NCBI RefSeq assembly: GCF_001278035.1
Contig: NZ_CP009452.1
Coordinates: forward strand, 3,629,501 to 3,693,500
From: Sphingopyxis sp. 113P3
Lineage (GTDB): Bacteria; Pseudomonadota; Alphaproteobacteria; Sphingomonadales; Sphingomonadaceae
Direction of reading: 5' to 3'
DNA: 64,000 nt
Shown here: positions 42,352 to 51,368 of the stretch, one piece after another
Numbering within the stretch: position 1 is the stretch's first letter
Layout of the letters: each line of letters starts with the position of its first letter
Translations under genes and position numbers: made by a program
Notes under the pieces: generated by a model
Told to the model about the DNA's origin: nothing
What the model saw: the letters and a program-made list of their open reading frames with translations, nothing else
Database searches by the model: none

Positions 42352-43554
42352 ATGGACACTCTCACACATAGCTGGCCCGCCGAGGCCGACACGCTCCTTC
42401 CCGACCTTCTCGACCTGCGCCGCGCGATTCACCGCGAGCCCGAACTCGGCCTTCAAAACCCGAAAACGCTCGCGAAGATCAAGGAGGCGCTCGCAGGATT
42501 GCCCCTCGAATTTCGCGAAGGGCCCTCGACCACGGGGCTCATCGCGATCCTGCGAGGACCAGCGAACGGGCGCACCGTTCTGCTGCGCGGTGACATGGAT
42601 GCGCTGCCGCTTGTCGAGGATACCGGGCTCGACTTCTCCTCCGAGACGGCAGGGGCAATGCATGCCTGCGGGCACGACACGCATGTCGCGATGCTCGTCG
42701 GCGCGGCGAAGCTGCTGAGCGCGGCGCGCGACCGACTTCCCGGCACGGTGATGTTCATGTTCCAGCCCGGCGAGGAAGGACATCACGGCGCCCGCTTCAT
42801 GCTGGAGGACGGGCTGATCGATCCGCTGCCCGACGCCGCCTTCGCGCTCCATATCATGCCCAACGCGCCGCACGGCATCTTCGCGGGCCGCGCCGGGCCG
42901 CTGCTCGCCTCATCCGACGTTCTATCGATCAGCGTCAAGGGTTCGGGCGGCCATGCCTCGATGCCGCACGACAGCATCGATCCGATCCCTGTCGCCTGCG
43001 CGATCGTCACCGCGATCCAGACGATGGTGACGCGCCGCATCTCGGTTTTCGACCCTGCGGTGATCACCATCGCGAAGATCGCAGCGGGAACGACCAACAA
43101 CATCATCCCCGAAACCGCCGAGATGCTCGGCACGATCCGCACCCTCTCGCCGCATCGCCGCGCGATGGTGGCCGCGGAGTTGAGGCGCCTCGCCCCAGCC
43201 ATCGCCGAGGCGCACGGCTGCACCGCGGAGGTGACGATCGAGGAGGGCTTTCCCGTCACCATCTGCGACAGCCGCGCTGTCGCCTTCGGCCAGTCGGTGG
43301 TCGAAGAAACATTCGGCGAAGCGGCGTGGCTGACGATGGACAATCCGGTGATGGGCGCCGAGGATTTCTCCTACGTCCTCGAAAAGGTTCCCGGAGCAAT
43401 GTTCTGGCTCGGTGCGAGCGAGCAGGGCAGCGACTGGCGGCAGTGCTGCGGGCTCCACTCGAACCGCATGGTTCTCGATGAAAAGGTCATGGCCCGCGGC
43501 GCGGCACTTCATGCCGCGCTGGCAGAACGCTTCTTGAACGAAGGCTTTGCCTAA
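42352..43554 (+). CDS. M20D-family amidohydrolase (hippurate hydrolase-like)
   Basis: This encodes 400 residues from the ATG at 42352. The M20D signature is clear: LRRAIHREPELGLQN at about 23-37, LLRGDMDALPL at about 79, MHACGHDTHVAML at about 101-113 (metal cysteine and histidines), FQPGEEGHHGA at about 138 (catalytic glutamate) and GGHASMPHDSIDPI in the dimerisation domain. GAEDFSYVLEKVPGAMFWLG carries the last ligand. It should hydrolyse N-acyl amino acids such as hippurate. There is no signal peptide, so it is cytoplasmic. Confidence 0.93.
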   Translation: MDTLTHSWPAEADTLLPDLLDLRRAIHREPELGLQNPKTLAKIKEALAGLPLEFREGPSTTGLIAILRGPANGRTVLLRGDMDALPLVEDTGLDFSSETAGAMHACGHDTHVAMLVGAAKLLSAARDRLPGTVMFMFQPGEEGHHGARFMLEDGLIDPLPDAAFALHIMPNAPHGIFAGRAGPLLASSDVLSISVKGSGGHASMPHDSIDPIPVACAIVTAIQTMVTRRISVFDPAVITIAKIAAGTTNNIIPETAEMLGTIRTLSPHRRAMVAAELRRLAPAIAEAHGCTAEVTIEEGFPVTICDSRAVAFGQSVVEETFGEAAWLTMDNPVMGAEDFSYVLEKVPGAMFWLGASEQGSDWRQCCGLHSNRMVLDEKVMARGAALHAALAERFLNEGFA

Positions 43555-43568
43555 CCTCTACGCGCGCC

Positions 43569-45155
43569 TCACGGCACGAGAACCGTATCGACCGCCTCCG
43601 CCGCCAGCTGAGGATAGTCGAGCGTGTAATGGAGCCCCCGGCTTTCCTTGCGATGGAGCGCGCTTCGTACAATGAGGTCGGCGCATTGGAGCAGGTTGCG
43701 CAGTTCGATGAGGTCGGTCGTGACGCGGAAATGACCGTAATATTCTCCAACCTCGCCGGAGAGCATGTTGATGCGGTGCTGCGCGCGCTCGAGCCGTTTC
43801 GTGGTGCGCACGATACCCACATAGTTCCACATGAAGCGGCGGATCTCGGTCCAGTTCTGCTTGATGACCACCTCTTCGTCCGAGTGGGTGACCCGGCTTT
43901 CGTCCCACGGACGAATTGCGGGCGGCGTGCCAAGCTCGTCCCAATTCGCGATGATATGCTTCGCGGCGGCCTCGCCGAAGACGAAGCATTCGAGCAGGCT
44001 GTTCGAGGCGAGGCGGTTCGCGCCGTGGAGACCGCTCTCGGTTACCTCACCCGCGGCATAAAGGCCTGGAAGGTCGGTGCGCCCATCGAGGTCGATCAGC
44101 ACTCCGCCGCAGGTATAATGCTGTGCGGGCACCACCGGTATCGGCTGCCTTGTCATGTCGATACCGAGCGTCAGCAGCTTTTCATGAATGTTCGGGAAAT
44201 GTCCGGCGACGAAATCCGGATCCTTGTCGCTGATGTCGAGATGGACATAGTCGAGCCCGAAGCGCTTGATCTGGTCATCGTTCGCACGCGCCACAATGTC
44301 GCGCGGCGCGAGTTCGGCGCGCGGGTCGTAGTCGGGCATGTACCGATGCCCGGTGACCGGATGCTTGAGAATCCCTCCCTCGCCGCGCACCGCCTCGGTG
44401 ATCAGGAAATTCTTGACCTCCAGATTATAGAGGCAGGTGGGGTGAAACTGCATCATTTCCATGTTGGAAACGCGGCACCCTGCGCGCCACGCCATGGCAA
44501 TGCCGTCGCCCGTCGCGCCCCTCGGGGCGGTGGAAAACTGATAGACGCGCCCGGCCCCGCCGCTTGCAAGGATCGTCGCGCGCCCGACATGCGCGTGGAC
44601 CTTCCCTGTCGTCTCGTCGAGAGCATAGACGCCCCAGACGCGCCCCGAACCCGAATAGCGTTCCTCGTGCCGGCCGGTGATGAGGTCGATGCAGGCCTGC
44701 CCCGGCATGAGGGTGATGTTCGGATGCGCCTGGGCGGTCTGGAGCAGCGCTGCCTGCACCGCCCAGCCCGTCGCGTCGTCGACATGGACGATCCGGCGGT
44801 GCGAGTGACCACCCTCGCGCGTCAGGTGAAGCGCGCCCTCCTCCTTGTTGAAGGCGACTCCCATTTCGATCAGCCGCAGAATCGCGTTCGGAGCATTTTC
44901 AACCACGAACTCGACCGTCTCGCGCCGGTTGAGCCCGGCGCCCGCGACCATCGTATCCTCGATATGATTTTCGAACGTATCGCCCGCGTCGAGCACGGCC
45001 GCTATTCCGCCCTGCGCCCACGCGGTCGACCCGCCGGTGAGCTCGCCCTTCGCGAGCACGAGCACGCGGCAATGATCCGCGAGCGCGATAGCGGCGGTGA
45101 GGCCCGCGGCGCCGGAGCCGATGACGATGACGTCGTGGGGAGGATTTTCAGCCAT
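43569..45155 (-). CDS. nadB: L-aspartate oxidase
   Basis: This encodes 528 residues. The N-terminal FAD motif is DVIVIGSGAAGLTAAIAL (about 8-25), followed by GGSTAWAQGGIAAV. MMQFHPTCLYN and the active-site EAVRGEGGIL (about 260) with the arginine, and HYTCGGVLIDLDGRTDLPGLYAAGE (about 350) match NadB rather than succinate dehydrogenase. It oxidises aspartate to iminoaspartate, the first step of de novo NAD synthesis. nadA and nadC are not in the window. It is convergent with the amidohydrolase. Confidence 0.95.
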   Translation of the reverse strand: MAENPPHDVIVIGSGAAGLTAAIALADHCRVLVLAKGELTGGSTAWAQGGIAAVLDAGDTFENHIEDTMVAGAGLNRRETVEFVVENAPNAILRLIEMGVAFNKEEGALHLTREGGHSHRRIVHVDDATGWAVQAALLQTAQAHPNITLMPGQACIDLITGRHEERYSGSGRVWGVYALDETTGKVHAHVGRATILASGGAGRVYQFSTAPRGATGDGIAMAWRAGCRVSNMEMMQFHPTCLYNLEVKNFLITEAVRGEGGILKHPVTGHRYMPDYDPRAELAPRDIVARANDDQIKRFGLDYVHLDISDKDPDFVAGHFPNIHEKLLTLGIDMTRQPIPVVPAQHYTCGGVLIDLDGRTDLPGLYAAGEVTESGLHGANRLASNSLLECFVFGEAAAKHIIANWDELGTPPAIRPWDESRVTHSDEEVVIKQNWTEIRRFMWNYVGIVRTTKRLERAQHRINMLSGEVGEYYGHFRVTTDLIELRNLLQCADLIVRSALHRKESRGLHYTLDYPQLAAEAVDTVLVP

Positions 45156-45253
45156 TGGATATCCGATCGTGTCGAGCGAAGCCGGGGCACCCCGCGACCT
45201 TGCGCCAGCCCGAGGGGTCTCGTGCTTCGCCCGGTACGCCGGGGCTGGAAAAC

Positions 45254-46177
45254 CTACCCATTTGCCGCGCGCGTCAGATTGAGGAACACGTCTTCCAGAT
45301 CAGCCTCGCGCGTCGAGACGTCGACGATGCCATGGCCCATCGCATTTACCGCGGAGAGCACCTCGCCCGCGTTCATCCGGTCCTTGTTGTAACTGATCGC
45401 AAGGCCGCGCTCGCCCTCGCGCTCGACCTTGTCGAAAGCGGGATGCGTCGGCAGCACGGTCACGTCCTGGTCGAGCGTCACGACCACGATTTTCTCGCGC
45501 GCCATGTCGACCAGCTCACGCGTCGGCTTGTTCGCGATCAGGCGGCCGTGGTTGATGATGGCTATGCGGTCGCACAGTTCCTCGGCCTCCTCGAGATAAT
45601 GCGTCGTCAGCACCACCGTGACGCCGCGATCGTTGAGGCTTTGGACATATTCCCAGAGCTGCTGGCGCAGTTCGATGTCGACCCCTGCGGTCGGCTCGTC
45701 GAGGACGATGATCGGCGGCGAATGGACCATTGCCTTGGCAACAAGCAGGCGGCGTTTCATGCCTCCCGAGAGCGTACGCGCATAGGCGTCGCGCTTGTCC
45801 AGGAGATGTACGGCTGCGAGCAGATCTTCTGAAATCCGCCGGTCCTTGGGGACGCCGTAGAGCCCGGCTTGATTCTCCAGCGTTTCGAACGGCGTGAAAA
45901 AGGGGTCGAAGACGATCTCCTGGGGCACGATGCCAATCGAATATTTGGCATTGCGGGGGTCGGCGTCGATATCGAACCCCCAGATGCTTGCCGACCCGCT
46001 CGTCTTGTTGACGAGGCCCGCAAGGATATTGATCAACGTCGACTTGCCTGCCCCGTTCGGGCCCAGCAGTCCGAAGATCTCCCCGCGCGGCACGTCGAAA
46101 CTGACATTGTCGAGGGCTTGCTTGCCGCCGGCGTAGATTTTCGAGACGGCGTCGATGCGGATGGCGGCTTCACTCAT
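45254..46177 (-). CDS. ABC transporter ATP-binding protein (DrrA/CcmA type)
   Basis: This encodes 307 residues from the ATG at 46177, with GGAGG upstream. Walker A GLLGPNGAGKSTLIN is at about 37-51, the signature LSGGMKRRLLVAKAM at about 137-151, Walker B IIVLDEPTAGVD at about 157-168 and the H loop TTHYLEEAEEL. The C-terminal extension is like that of YadG-type multidrug/polysaccharide exporters. No permease gene is adjacent: nadB lies downstream and a zinc-finger gene is divergent. The permease must be elsewhere, or the protein works with another one. Confidence 0.9.
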   Translation of the reverse strand: MSEAAIRIDAVSKIYAGGKQALDNVSFDVPRGEIFGLLGPNGAGKSTLINILAGLVNKTSGSASIWGFDIDADPRNAKYSIGIVPQEIVFDPFFTPFETLENQAGLYGVPKDRRISEDLLAAVHLLDKRDAYARTLSGGMKRRLLVAKAMVHSPPIIVLDEPTAGVDIELRQQLWEYVQSLNDRGVTVVLTTHYLEEAEELCDRIAIINHGRLIANKPTRELVDMAREKIVVVTLDQDVTVLPTHPAFDKVEREGERGLAISYNKDRMNAGEVLSAVNAMGHGIVDVSTREADLEDVFLNLTRAANG

Positions 46178-46271
46178 GGCGGCCTCCATAGCGGGGGCGC
46201 GGCAGGTGCGAAAGAGGCTGACGCGCGCAGCCGATTGCCGAGGCGCAAGACGCTTGCTATGGGCGCCCTCC

Positions 46272-46481
46272 ATGACAAACGCTGCACCTGACCTGGCCCC
46301 CGAAACGCTCCGCGTTCAACAGACGCGCATCGCCTGCGACGGCACGGGCGACGGCCTTGCGAGCGCAGCGCTCGGCCATCCGCGCGTGTGGCTCGAGATC
46401 GACCCCGACGAAGGCTATGTCGATTGCGGCTATTGCGACCGCCGTTTCATCCTTGCAGGCGGAGTTGCCGACAAGGGTTGA
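46272..46481 (+). CDS. CHCC-type zinc-finger protein (NDUFS6-like)
   Basis: This encodes 69 residues from the ATG at 46272. The metal-binding pattern is TRIACDG, then LGHPRVWLEID, then YVDCGYCDRRF: C, H, C-x2-C. It matches the CHCC zinc-finger family, related to the NDUFS6 subunit of mitochondrial complex I, and widespread in alphaproteobacteria. In bacteria the role is not established, though a link to respiratory complex I assembly is suggested. It is divergent from the ABC gene and followed by tldD. Confidence 0.88.
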   Translation: MTNAAPDLAPETLRVQQTRIACDGTGDGLASAALGHPRVWLEIDPDEGYVDCGYCDRRFILAGGVADKG

Positions 46482-46547
46482 GCCGAAGCTCGCGCTTAAA
46501 TCCGCATCAGCCTTTGCGCACCAGCTGCACGCGCCTATATCAGCGGC

Positions 46548-47990
46548 ATGACAAGCCCCACCGACCCTCGCCGCTTCCTCTACCGCGCCGACGCGCTCGA
46601 CCCTCAATTGGCACAGCGCCTGGCGCGAGAAGCGCTCGCCAAGGCCGATGACGGAGAGCTTTATCTCCAATATCGCGCGACCGAGAGTTTCGGTTTCGAC
46701 GACGGACGGCTGAAGACCGCCGACTATTCGACCGATGCTGGCTTTGGTTTGCGCGCGGTGTCGGGGGAAATGACGGGGTTCGCGCACGCGAGCGACATCA
46801 GCGCGAGCGCGATCCGCCGCGCCGCGGAGACGCTGGCGCTGCTCGACCCTGCGAAGCAGGCGCCCGCCGCCCCTCCCCAGCGCACCAATCGCCACCTCTA
46901 TGACGAGGCGAACCCGCTCGACCTCATCCCTTTCGCCCAGAAAGTTGCGCTCTGCCAGGAGGTCGACGCCGCCGCCCGTGCGCGCGACCCTCGCGTTGCG
47001 CAGGTGTCGGTCACGCTGGCTGGAAGCTGGTCGGTCGTCGAGATCGTCCGGGCCGATGGTTTTCTCGCGACCGACGTGCGCCCGCTCGTCCGGCTCAACG
47101 TCTCGATTGTGGTCGAGGAGAATGGACGCCGCGAATCGGGTTATTTCGGCCTCGGCGGCCGCTATATGTACGACCATCTCTTTGAGCCTCGGCAATGGAA
47201 CCGTGCGATCGACGAGGCGCTGGCGCAGGCACTCGTCAATCTGCGCGCGGTCGACGCCCCGGCGGGCGAAATGACCGTGCTGCTCGGCCCCGGCTGGCCC
47301 GGCGTGTTGCTGCATGAGGCGGTCGGTCACGGGCTGGAGGGCGATTTCAATCGCAAGGGTACGAGCGCCTTTTCCGGGCGGATCGGCCAGCGCGTCGCAG
47401 CACCAGGCGTCACCGTGATCGACGACGGGAGCCTTGCAAGCCCCGTCGGGGGCGGGCGCCGCGGCTCGCTCAGAATCGACGACGAGGGTACGCCAACGCA
47501 GGAAAATATCCTCATCGAGGACGGCATTCTCAAGGGATATATGCAGGACCGGCTCAACGCGCGGCTGATGGGCGTTGCGCCGACCGGCAACGGCCGCCGC
47601 GAGAGTTTTGCGCACGCCCCGATGCCGCGGATGACCAACACCTTCATGCGTGGTGGCAACGACGATCCCGCCGAGCTCCTGTCGCGGGTAAAGAGCGGCA
47701 TCTTCGCCAAGAGCTTTGGCGGCGGGCAGGTCGACATCGTTTCGGGCAAATTCGTCTTCAGCTGCACCGAGGCCTACAAGATCGAAAACGGCAAGCTTGG
47801 CGACTCGATCAAGGGCGCCACGCTGATTGGCGATGGCCCGAGCGTGCTCACCAAGGTCACGGGCATCGGCAACGACATGGCGCTCGATGAAGGCATCGGC
47901 GTCTGCGGCAAGGGCGGCCAGAGCGTCCCAGCGGGCGTCGGTCAGCCGAGCTTGCTGGTGAGCGGGCTGACGGTGGGCGGCACGGCCTGA
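46548..47990 (+). CDS. tldD: Metalloprotease TldD
   Basis: This encodes 480 residues. The zinc motif HEAVGHGLEGD is at about 262-272 within GPGWPGVLLHEAVGHG. Other family stretches are FGFDDGRLKTADYSTDAGFGLRAV, DDEGTPTQENILIEDGILKGYMQDRLNARLMG and KSFGGGQVDIVSGKFVFSCTEAYKIENGK. With TldE (PmbA) it forms a heterodimeric peptidase that degrades unfolded short peptides and matures some ribosomal peptides. tldE is not in the window. The reading frame is full length. Confidence 0.95.
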   Translation: MTSPTDPRRFLYRADALDPQLAQRLAREALAKADDGELYLQYRATESFGFDDGRLKTADYSTDAGFGLRAVSGEMTGFAHASDISASAIRRAAETLALLDPAKQAPAAPPQRTNRHLYDEANPLDLIPFAQKVALCQEVDAAARARDPRVAQVSVTLAGSWSVVEIVRADGFLATDVRPLVRLNVSIVVEENGRRESGYFGLGGRYMYDHLFEPRQWNRAIDEALAQALVNLRAVDAPAGEMTVLLGPGWPGVLLHEAVGHGLEGDFNRKGTSAFSGRIGQRVAAPGVTVIDDGSLASPVGGGRRGSLRIDDEGTPTQENILIEDGILKGYMQDRLNARLMGVAPTGNGRRESFAHAPMPRMTNTFMRGGNDDPAELLSRVKSGIFAKSFGGGQVDIVSGKFVFSCTEAYKIENGKLGDSIKGATLIGDGPSVLTKVTGIGNDMALDEGIGVCGKGGQSVPAGVGQPSLLVSGLTVGGTA

Positions 47991-48119
47991 GGAATCGCCG
48001 AGCGCCGGTCCGCTGTGATTTCGGTCACTTGGCGCGTGGGGTACGTCAGCGTATAGCGCTGGAAAGACAAGATTCGGGTCGCACCGTCAGCCGGCTTTCC
48101 GGCAACAGGGAGGATTTAT

Positions 48120-49331
48120 ATGCGCTCGACTCTGCGTCTGCTTTCCGTGACTGCTCTCGCCGCCGCGCTCGCCGCCGTTCCCGGCTCAGCGCAGAAAACA
48201 TCGGGGCCCAAGGAGCGCTACGAAATGGACGTGGCGACCATGTCCGGCTTTGCCGCGATGGGCGGCGGCAAGGGCGGTGTCGGCGGCGCGATGAGCATGA
48301 TGTTCGGCGGTGGCCCCGACAAGGCGGTCGCGCACCAGCTTCTGCTTCGCCTCGGATCCGACCAGACGCCGGGCGCACCGCCCCCGAAGGGCGATCATTA
48401 TTTCGAACCGCAGGCGAAGCTTGGAAAATCCGTGCCGCTCATCAGCCCCGAGCGGCGCGATGGCAGCTACACCACCGAATTCGAGCGTCCCAAGGGCCGC
48501 CTCCTCCTTTATTGGGGTTGCGGGGCCAAGGCGGGGCCGGGTCAGCCGGTTGTGATCGATTTCGCCAAGGTTGCGGCGGGACAGATACCTCCCGGCCTTT
48601 TCTCCTCCGCCGTGCCCGTCATCCGCGAGGTCTCGCAATCGAACAGTCGTTCCTACGTCGACTGGCCAAACACCAAGAACGCCAAGCAGCCGCCGAGAGA
48701 CAGCTCATTGCTCGGGGCGCACCGCATTGCGAGCAACATCGGCTCGGACATCAATTTCACCCTCGCGCAGGATTATATGGCCCCGCTCCAGGCTTCGACC
48801 GCAGCGCAGGGTGACGGTTCCGTCATGATCCGCTGGAATCCGGTGCAGAATGCCACCGGCTATGTCGCCTGGACGATCGGCGGCATGGACCGCGGCGGCA
48901 GCGGCGGGGACATTATCTGGTGGACGAGCAGCGCGTCGCGCGAGTTCGGCGGCGGCCTTTGGGATTGGCTGCCCCCTGCGACGGTCGCGAAGCTCATTCC
49001 CCAGAAGATCGTGATGCCGCCGAGCCAGACGAGCTGCCAGATCCCGGCGGAGGTCAAGAAGGCGTCGGGCGAGATGATGATCGGGAACCTCAACGCTTTC
49101 GGACCCGAGGCGAACTTTGCTTATCCCCCCAAACCCGCGGGGAATGTGCCCTGGAATATCGACTGGACCGCAAAGGTGCGTTTCCGCTCGCACACCATGC
49201 TCATGGTTGGAGCCGATTTCGGGGGAATGGGCGGCATGGACGATACGGGAGGTTCCTCACCCGCCGAAAAGCCGAAGAAGAAGAAGTGCAAGGGCCCGCT
49301 CGGTATCCCGCTGCCCGATGGTGCGTGCTGA
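48120..49331 (+). CDS. Secreted protein of unknown function
   Basis: This encodes 403 residues; the ATG has AGGGAGGA upstream. A signal peptide (about 1-25, ending GSAQ) is followed by a Gly/Met-rich stretch (about 41-65, GFAAMGGGKGG to MSMMFGGG). The middle looks beta-rich, with YWGCGAKAGPGQPVVIDFAKV and a fibronectin-III-like piece GSVMIRWNPVQNATGYVAWTI. It ends with a lysine run (KPKKKKCKGP) and a terminal cysteine. Cysteines at about 139, 309, 392 and 403 could pair. I recognise no family; proteins like it seem conserved among sphingomonads. It is preceded by tldD and followed by another small secreted protein. Confidence 0.75.
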   Translation: MRSTLRLLSVTALAAALAAVPGSAQKTSGPKERYEMDVATMSGFAAMGGGKGGVGGAMSMMFGGGPDKAVAHQLLLRLGSDQTPGAPPPKGDHYFEPQAKLGKSVPLISPERRDGSYTTEFERPKGRLLLYWGCGAKAGPGQPVVIDFAKVAAGQIPPGLFSSAVPVIREVSQSNSRSYVDWPNTKNAKQPPRDSSLLGAHRIASNIGSDINFTLAQDYMAPLQASTAAQGDGSVMIRWNPVQNATGYVAWTIGGMDRGGSGGDIIWWTSSASREFGGGLWDWLPPATVAKLIPQKIVMPPSQTSCQIPAEVKKASGEMMIGNLNAFGPEANFAYPPKPAGNVPWNIDWTAKVRFRSHTMLMVGADFGGMGGMDDTGGSSPAEKPKKKKCKGPLGIPLPDGAC

Positions 49332-49496
49332 GGAGGCCCCCGGGCTCATCGAGGACGGGCGCCGAGTGCTCTTCCCTTGTTGAAGGAGTGGCACGGGGCC
49401 TGGCTGCGCGACATCATGAAATCAGTCAGCGACCGTTCACCCGCCTTGTGCTATCGGTGATCTCAGGGTGAGACCTGAATCAACTGGAGTCGAACC

Positions 49497-49901
49497 ATGC
49501 GTGCGCTGATTGCCACTATCCTTTCCGCCGCGATGCTCGCGGGCGCGCCCGTTGCTGCGAAGGACAAGCCGACGGGCGAGGAAAAGCTCGCCAAGATGCT
49601 CGAAGGCCGCGTCGCCGGCCAGCCGCAGGATTGCATCAGCCTTTCCTCGGCGACGAGTTCGCAGATCGTTGACAAAACCGCGATCGTCTACCGGATCGGT
49701 AGCACCCTTTGGGTCAATCGTCCGCGCGGCGGAGCCGAATCGCTCGACGACGACAATATTCTCGTGACCAAATTGACCGGTACGCGGCTGTGCTCGATCG
49801 ATACGATCCAGCTCCACGACCGCGACAGCCATATGTACGCGGGGTTCGTCGCCCTCGGTGATTTTGTTCCCTATCGCAAGATCGGCACGGCTGCGAAATA
49901 G
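49497..49901 (+). CDS. Small secreted protein of unknown function
   Basis: This encodes 134 residues with a signal peptide (MRALIATILSAAMLAGAPVAAK). The mature part has two cysteines (QDCISLSS and TRLCSIDTIQ) that may form one disulfide, and a beta-rich centre with VYRIGSTLWVNRPRGGAESLDDDNILV. It is probably periplasmic. No family name is certain. It lies 165 bp after the other secreted unknown and 4 bp before the DUF924 gene, so it may be cotranscribed with the latter. Confidence 0.7.
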   Translation: MRALIATILSAAMLAGAPVAAKDKPTGEEKLAKMLEGRVAGQPQDCISLSSATSSQIVDKTAIVYRIGSTLWVNRPRGGAESLDDDNILVTKLTGTRLCSIDTIQLHDRDSHMYAGFVALGDFVPYRKIGTAAK

Positions 49902-49905
49902 CCGC

Positions 49906-50481
49906 GTGACGAATGACCCGACCGAAGCGGCTGCGCCGCCCGCCGACTGGGCGGCGCGCCTCCTCGCCTTCTGGTTCGACGACCATGGCATGGATGACTG
50001 GTACGGCGGCGGACCGGATTTCGACGCTGCGGTTCGCGAACTCGCCGCCGACTGGCGCGAGGCGCTGCGCGCGTTCCCTCCCGATGCATTCCTGACCGAT
50101 CCCGACACGGCGCTTGCAGCCGTGATCCTGTTCGACCAGGTACCGCGCAACATATATCGGGGCAGCGCGGAGGCCTTTGCAACCGACAGCCTTGCCCGCG
50201 CGATCTCGCGCGGCATCACCGAAAGAGGGTGGGATCAGCATTGGCCCGACGAACGGCGGCAATTCGCCTACCTTCCCCTTCAGCACAGCGAAGACATCGG
50301 CGACCAGCGCGAATCGCTGCGCCTGTTTCACCAACTTGCGGACCCCATCTTCCACCAATATGCCCAGAAGCATTTCGAGATGATCGATCGCTTCGGCCGC
50401 TTCCCCCATCGCAACGCCGCGCTCGGCCGGGCAACCCGGCCGGAGGAAGAGGCGGCGATCGCCGAGGGCAGCCAATGGTGA
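49906..50481 (+). CDS. DUF924-family protein
   Basis: This encodes 191 residues from a GTG at 49906. The pattern AARLLAFWFDD...DWYGGGPDFDAAVRE (about 15-43), ALAAVILFDQVPRNIYRGSAEAFATD (about 67-92) and FAYLPLQHSEDIGDQRESLRLF is typical of DUF924, an all-helical, TPR-like fold. The function of the family is unknown. It sits among small conserved genes read in the same direction. Confidence 0.85.
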   Translation: MTNDPTEAAAPPADWAARLLAFWFDDHGMDDWYGGGPDFDAAVRELAADWREALRAFPPDAFLTDPDTALAAVILFDQVPRNIYRGSAEAFATDSLARAISRGITERGWDQHWPDERRQFAYLPLQHSEDIGDQRESLRLFHQLADPIFHQYAQKHFEMIDRFGRFPHRNAALGRATRPEEEAAIAEGSQW

Positions 50482-50525
50482 CGGATCGCGTGACAATCCT
50501 CCCTGTCGCCCGCTAGGCTGATCTT

Positions 50526-51089
50526 ATGGCCGAATTCACCGACGCGCTGACCGACAAGCATGTCGCCTTCATCGAGCGCCAGCCGATGTTCTTCGTCGCG
50601 ACCGCGGCGGCGGAGGGACGGATCAACCTTTCGCCCAAGGGTTATACCGGCAGCTTTCGCATCCTCTCCTCATCCCGTGTCGCTTTTCTCGACCTCGGCG
50701 GTTCAGGAAACGAGACGCACGCGCACCTCGCCGCTGACGGGCGCATTACCCTGATGTTCTGCGCTTTCGATCGTCCGGCCTGGATCCTGCGTATCTATGG
50801 CCGCGGGCACCCGGTGCTCCCGCAGGATGAAGGCTGGGCCGCACTCGCTGCTCATTTCACCTTGTTGCCCGGAACACGGCAGATCTTCGATATAGCGGTT
50901 GAGAGCGTTCAGACGAGTTGCGGTTGGGGCGTGCCAGTCATGGAACTCCAGCAGGAGCGCGACACGCTCCAGAAATATCATCGCCAGGCTGACCCGGCCG
51001 AATGGCTGGAGAAATTCGAGGGGCGAACGCGAAGCATCGATGGGCTGCCGACGCGCGCCACCGACCGCTATATCGCGGGCGACGCCTGA
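50526..51089 (+). CDS. Pyridoxamine 5'-phosphate oxidase-like FMN-binding protein
   Basis: This encodes 187 residues. The N-terminal split-barrel pattern HVAFIERQPMFFVATAAAEGRINLSPKGY (about 12-40) followed by RVAFLDLGGSGNETHAHLAADGRITLMF matches the PNPOx-like family that binds FMN and reduces varied substrates. It lacks the extended C-terminal domain of true PdxH, so vitamin B6 synthesis is unlikely. Its stop overlaps the DUF2007 start. Confidence 0.85.
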   Translation: MAEFTDALTDKHVAFIERQPMFFVATAAAEGRINLSPKGYTGSFRILSSSRVAFLDLGGSGNETHAHLAADGRITLMFCAFDRPAWILRIYGRGHPVLPQDEGWAALAAHFTLLPGTRQIFDIAVESVQTSCGWGVPVMELQQERDTLQKYHRQADPAEWLEKFEGRTRSIDGLPTRATDRYIAGDA

Positions 51090-51301
51090 TGCCGCTTGTC
51101 GAGCTTGTCCGCCTGCCGAACGGCGCCGAGGCCGAACTGCTGCGCGGGCGGCTCGAATCGGCAGGCGTGCCGGCGGTCTGTTTCGACGCCGGCATGAACA
51201 TCGCCGACAGCGTGGGCCTGATGATCCCGGTCCGGGTCATGGTCTTCGACGAGGATCTCGACAACGCGCGGGCGCTGATGCTGGAGTTCGGTGCCTCCTA
51301 G
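51089..51301 (+). CDS. DUF2007-family protein
   Basis: This encodes 70 residues. The start overlaps the preceding stop (TGATG). The pattern VELVRLPNGAEAELLRGRLESAGVPAVCFDAG and VRVMVFDEDLDNARALM fits DUF2007, described as putative signal-transducing proteins with a ferredoxin-like fold. It has no transmembrane part. Its function is unknown. Confidence 0.85.
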   Translation: MPLVELVRLPNGAEAELLRGRLESAGVPAVCFDAGMNIADSVGLMIPVRVMVFDEDLDNARALMLEFGAS

Positions 51302-51368
51302 GTGCAACCCGACCCTGCTCTTGTTCGTCCTCTTCCCACAACATCAAGAAAGCCGCCTTAGCCTCCCG

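Noticed and set aside
41311..42873. Minus-strand frame of 520 codons across the acyl-CoA dehydrogenase and amidohydrolase
   Set aside because: It spans two real genes and the gap between them in antisense, with no domain.
43629..45392. Plus-strand frame of 587 codons opposite nadB
   Set aside because: Antisense shadow of a clearly conserved enzyme.
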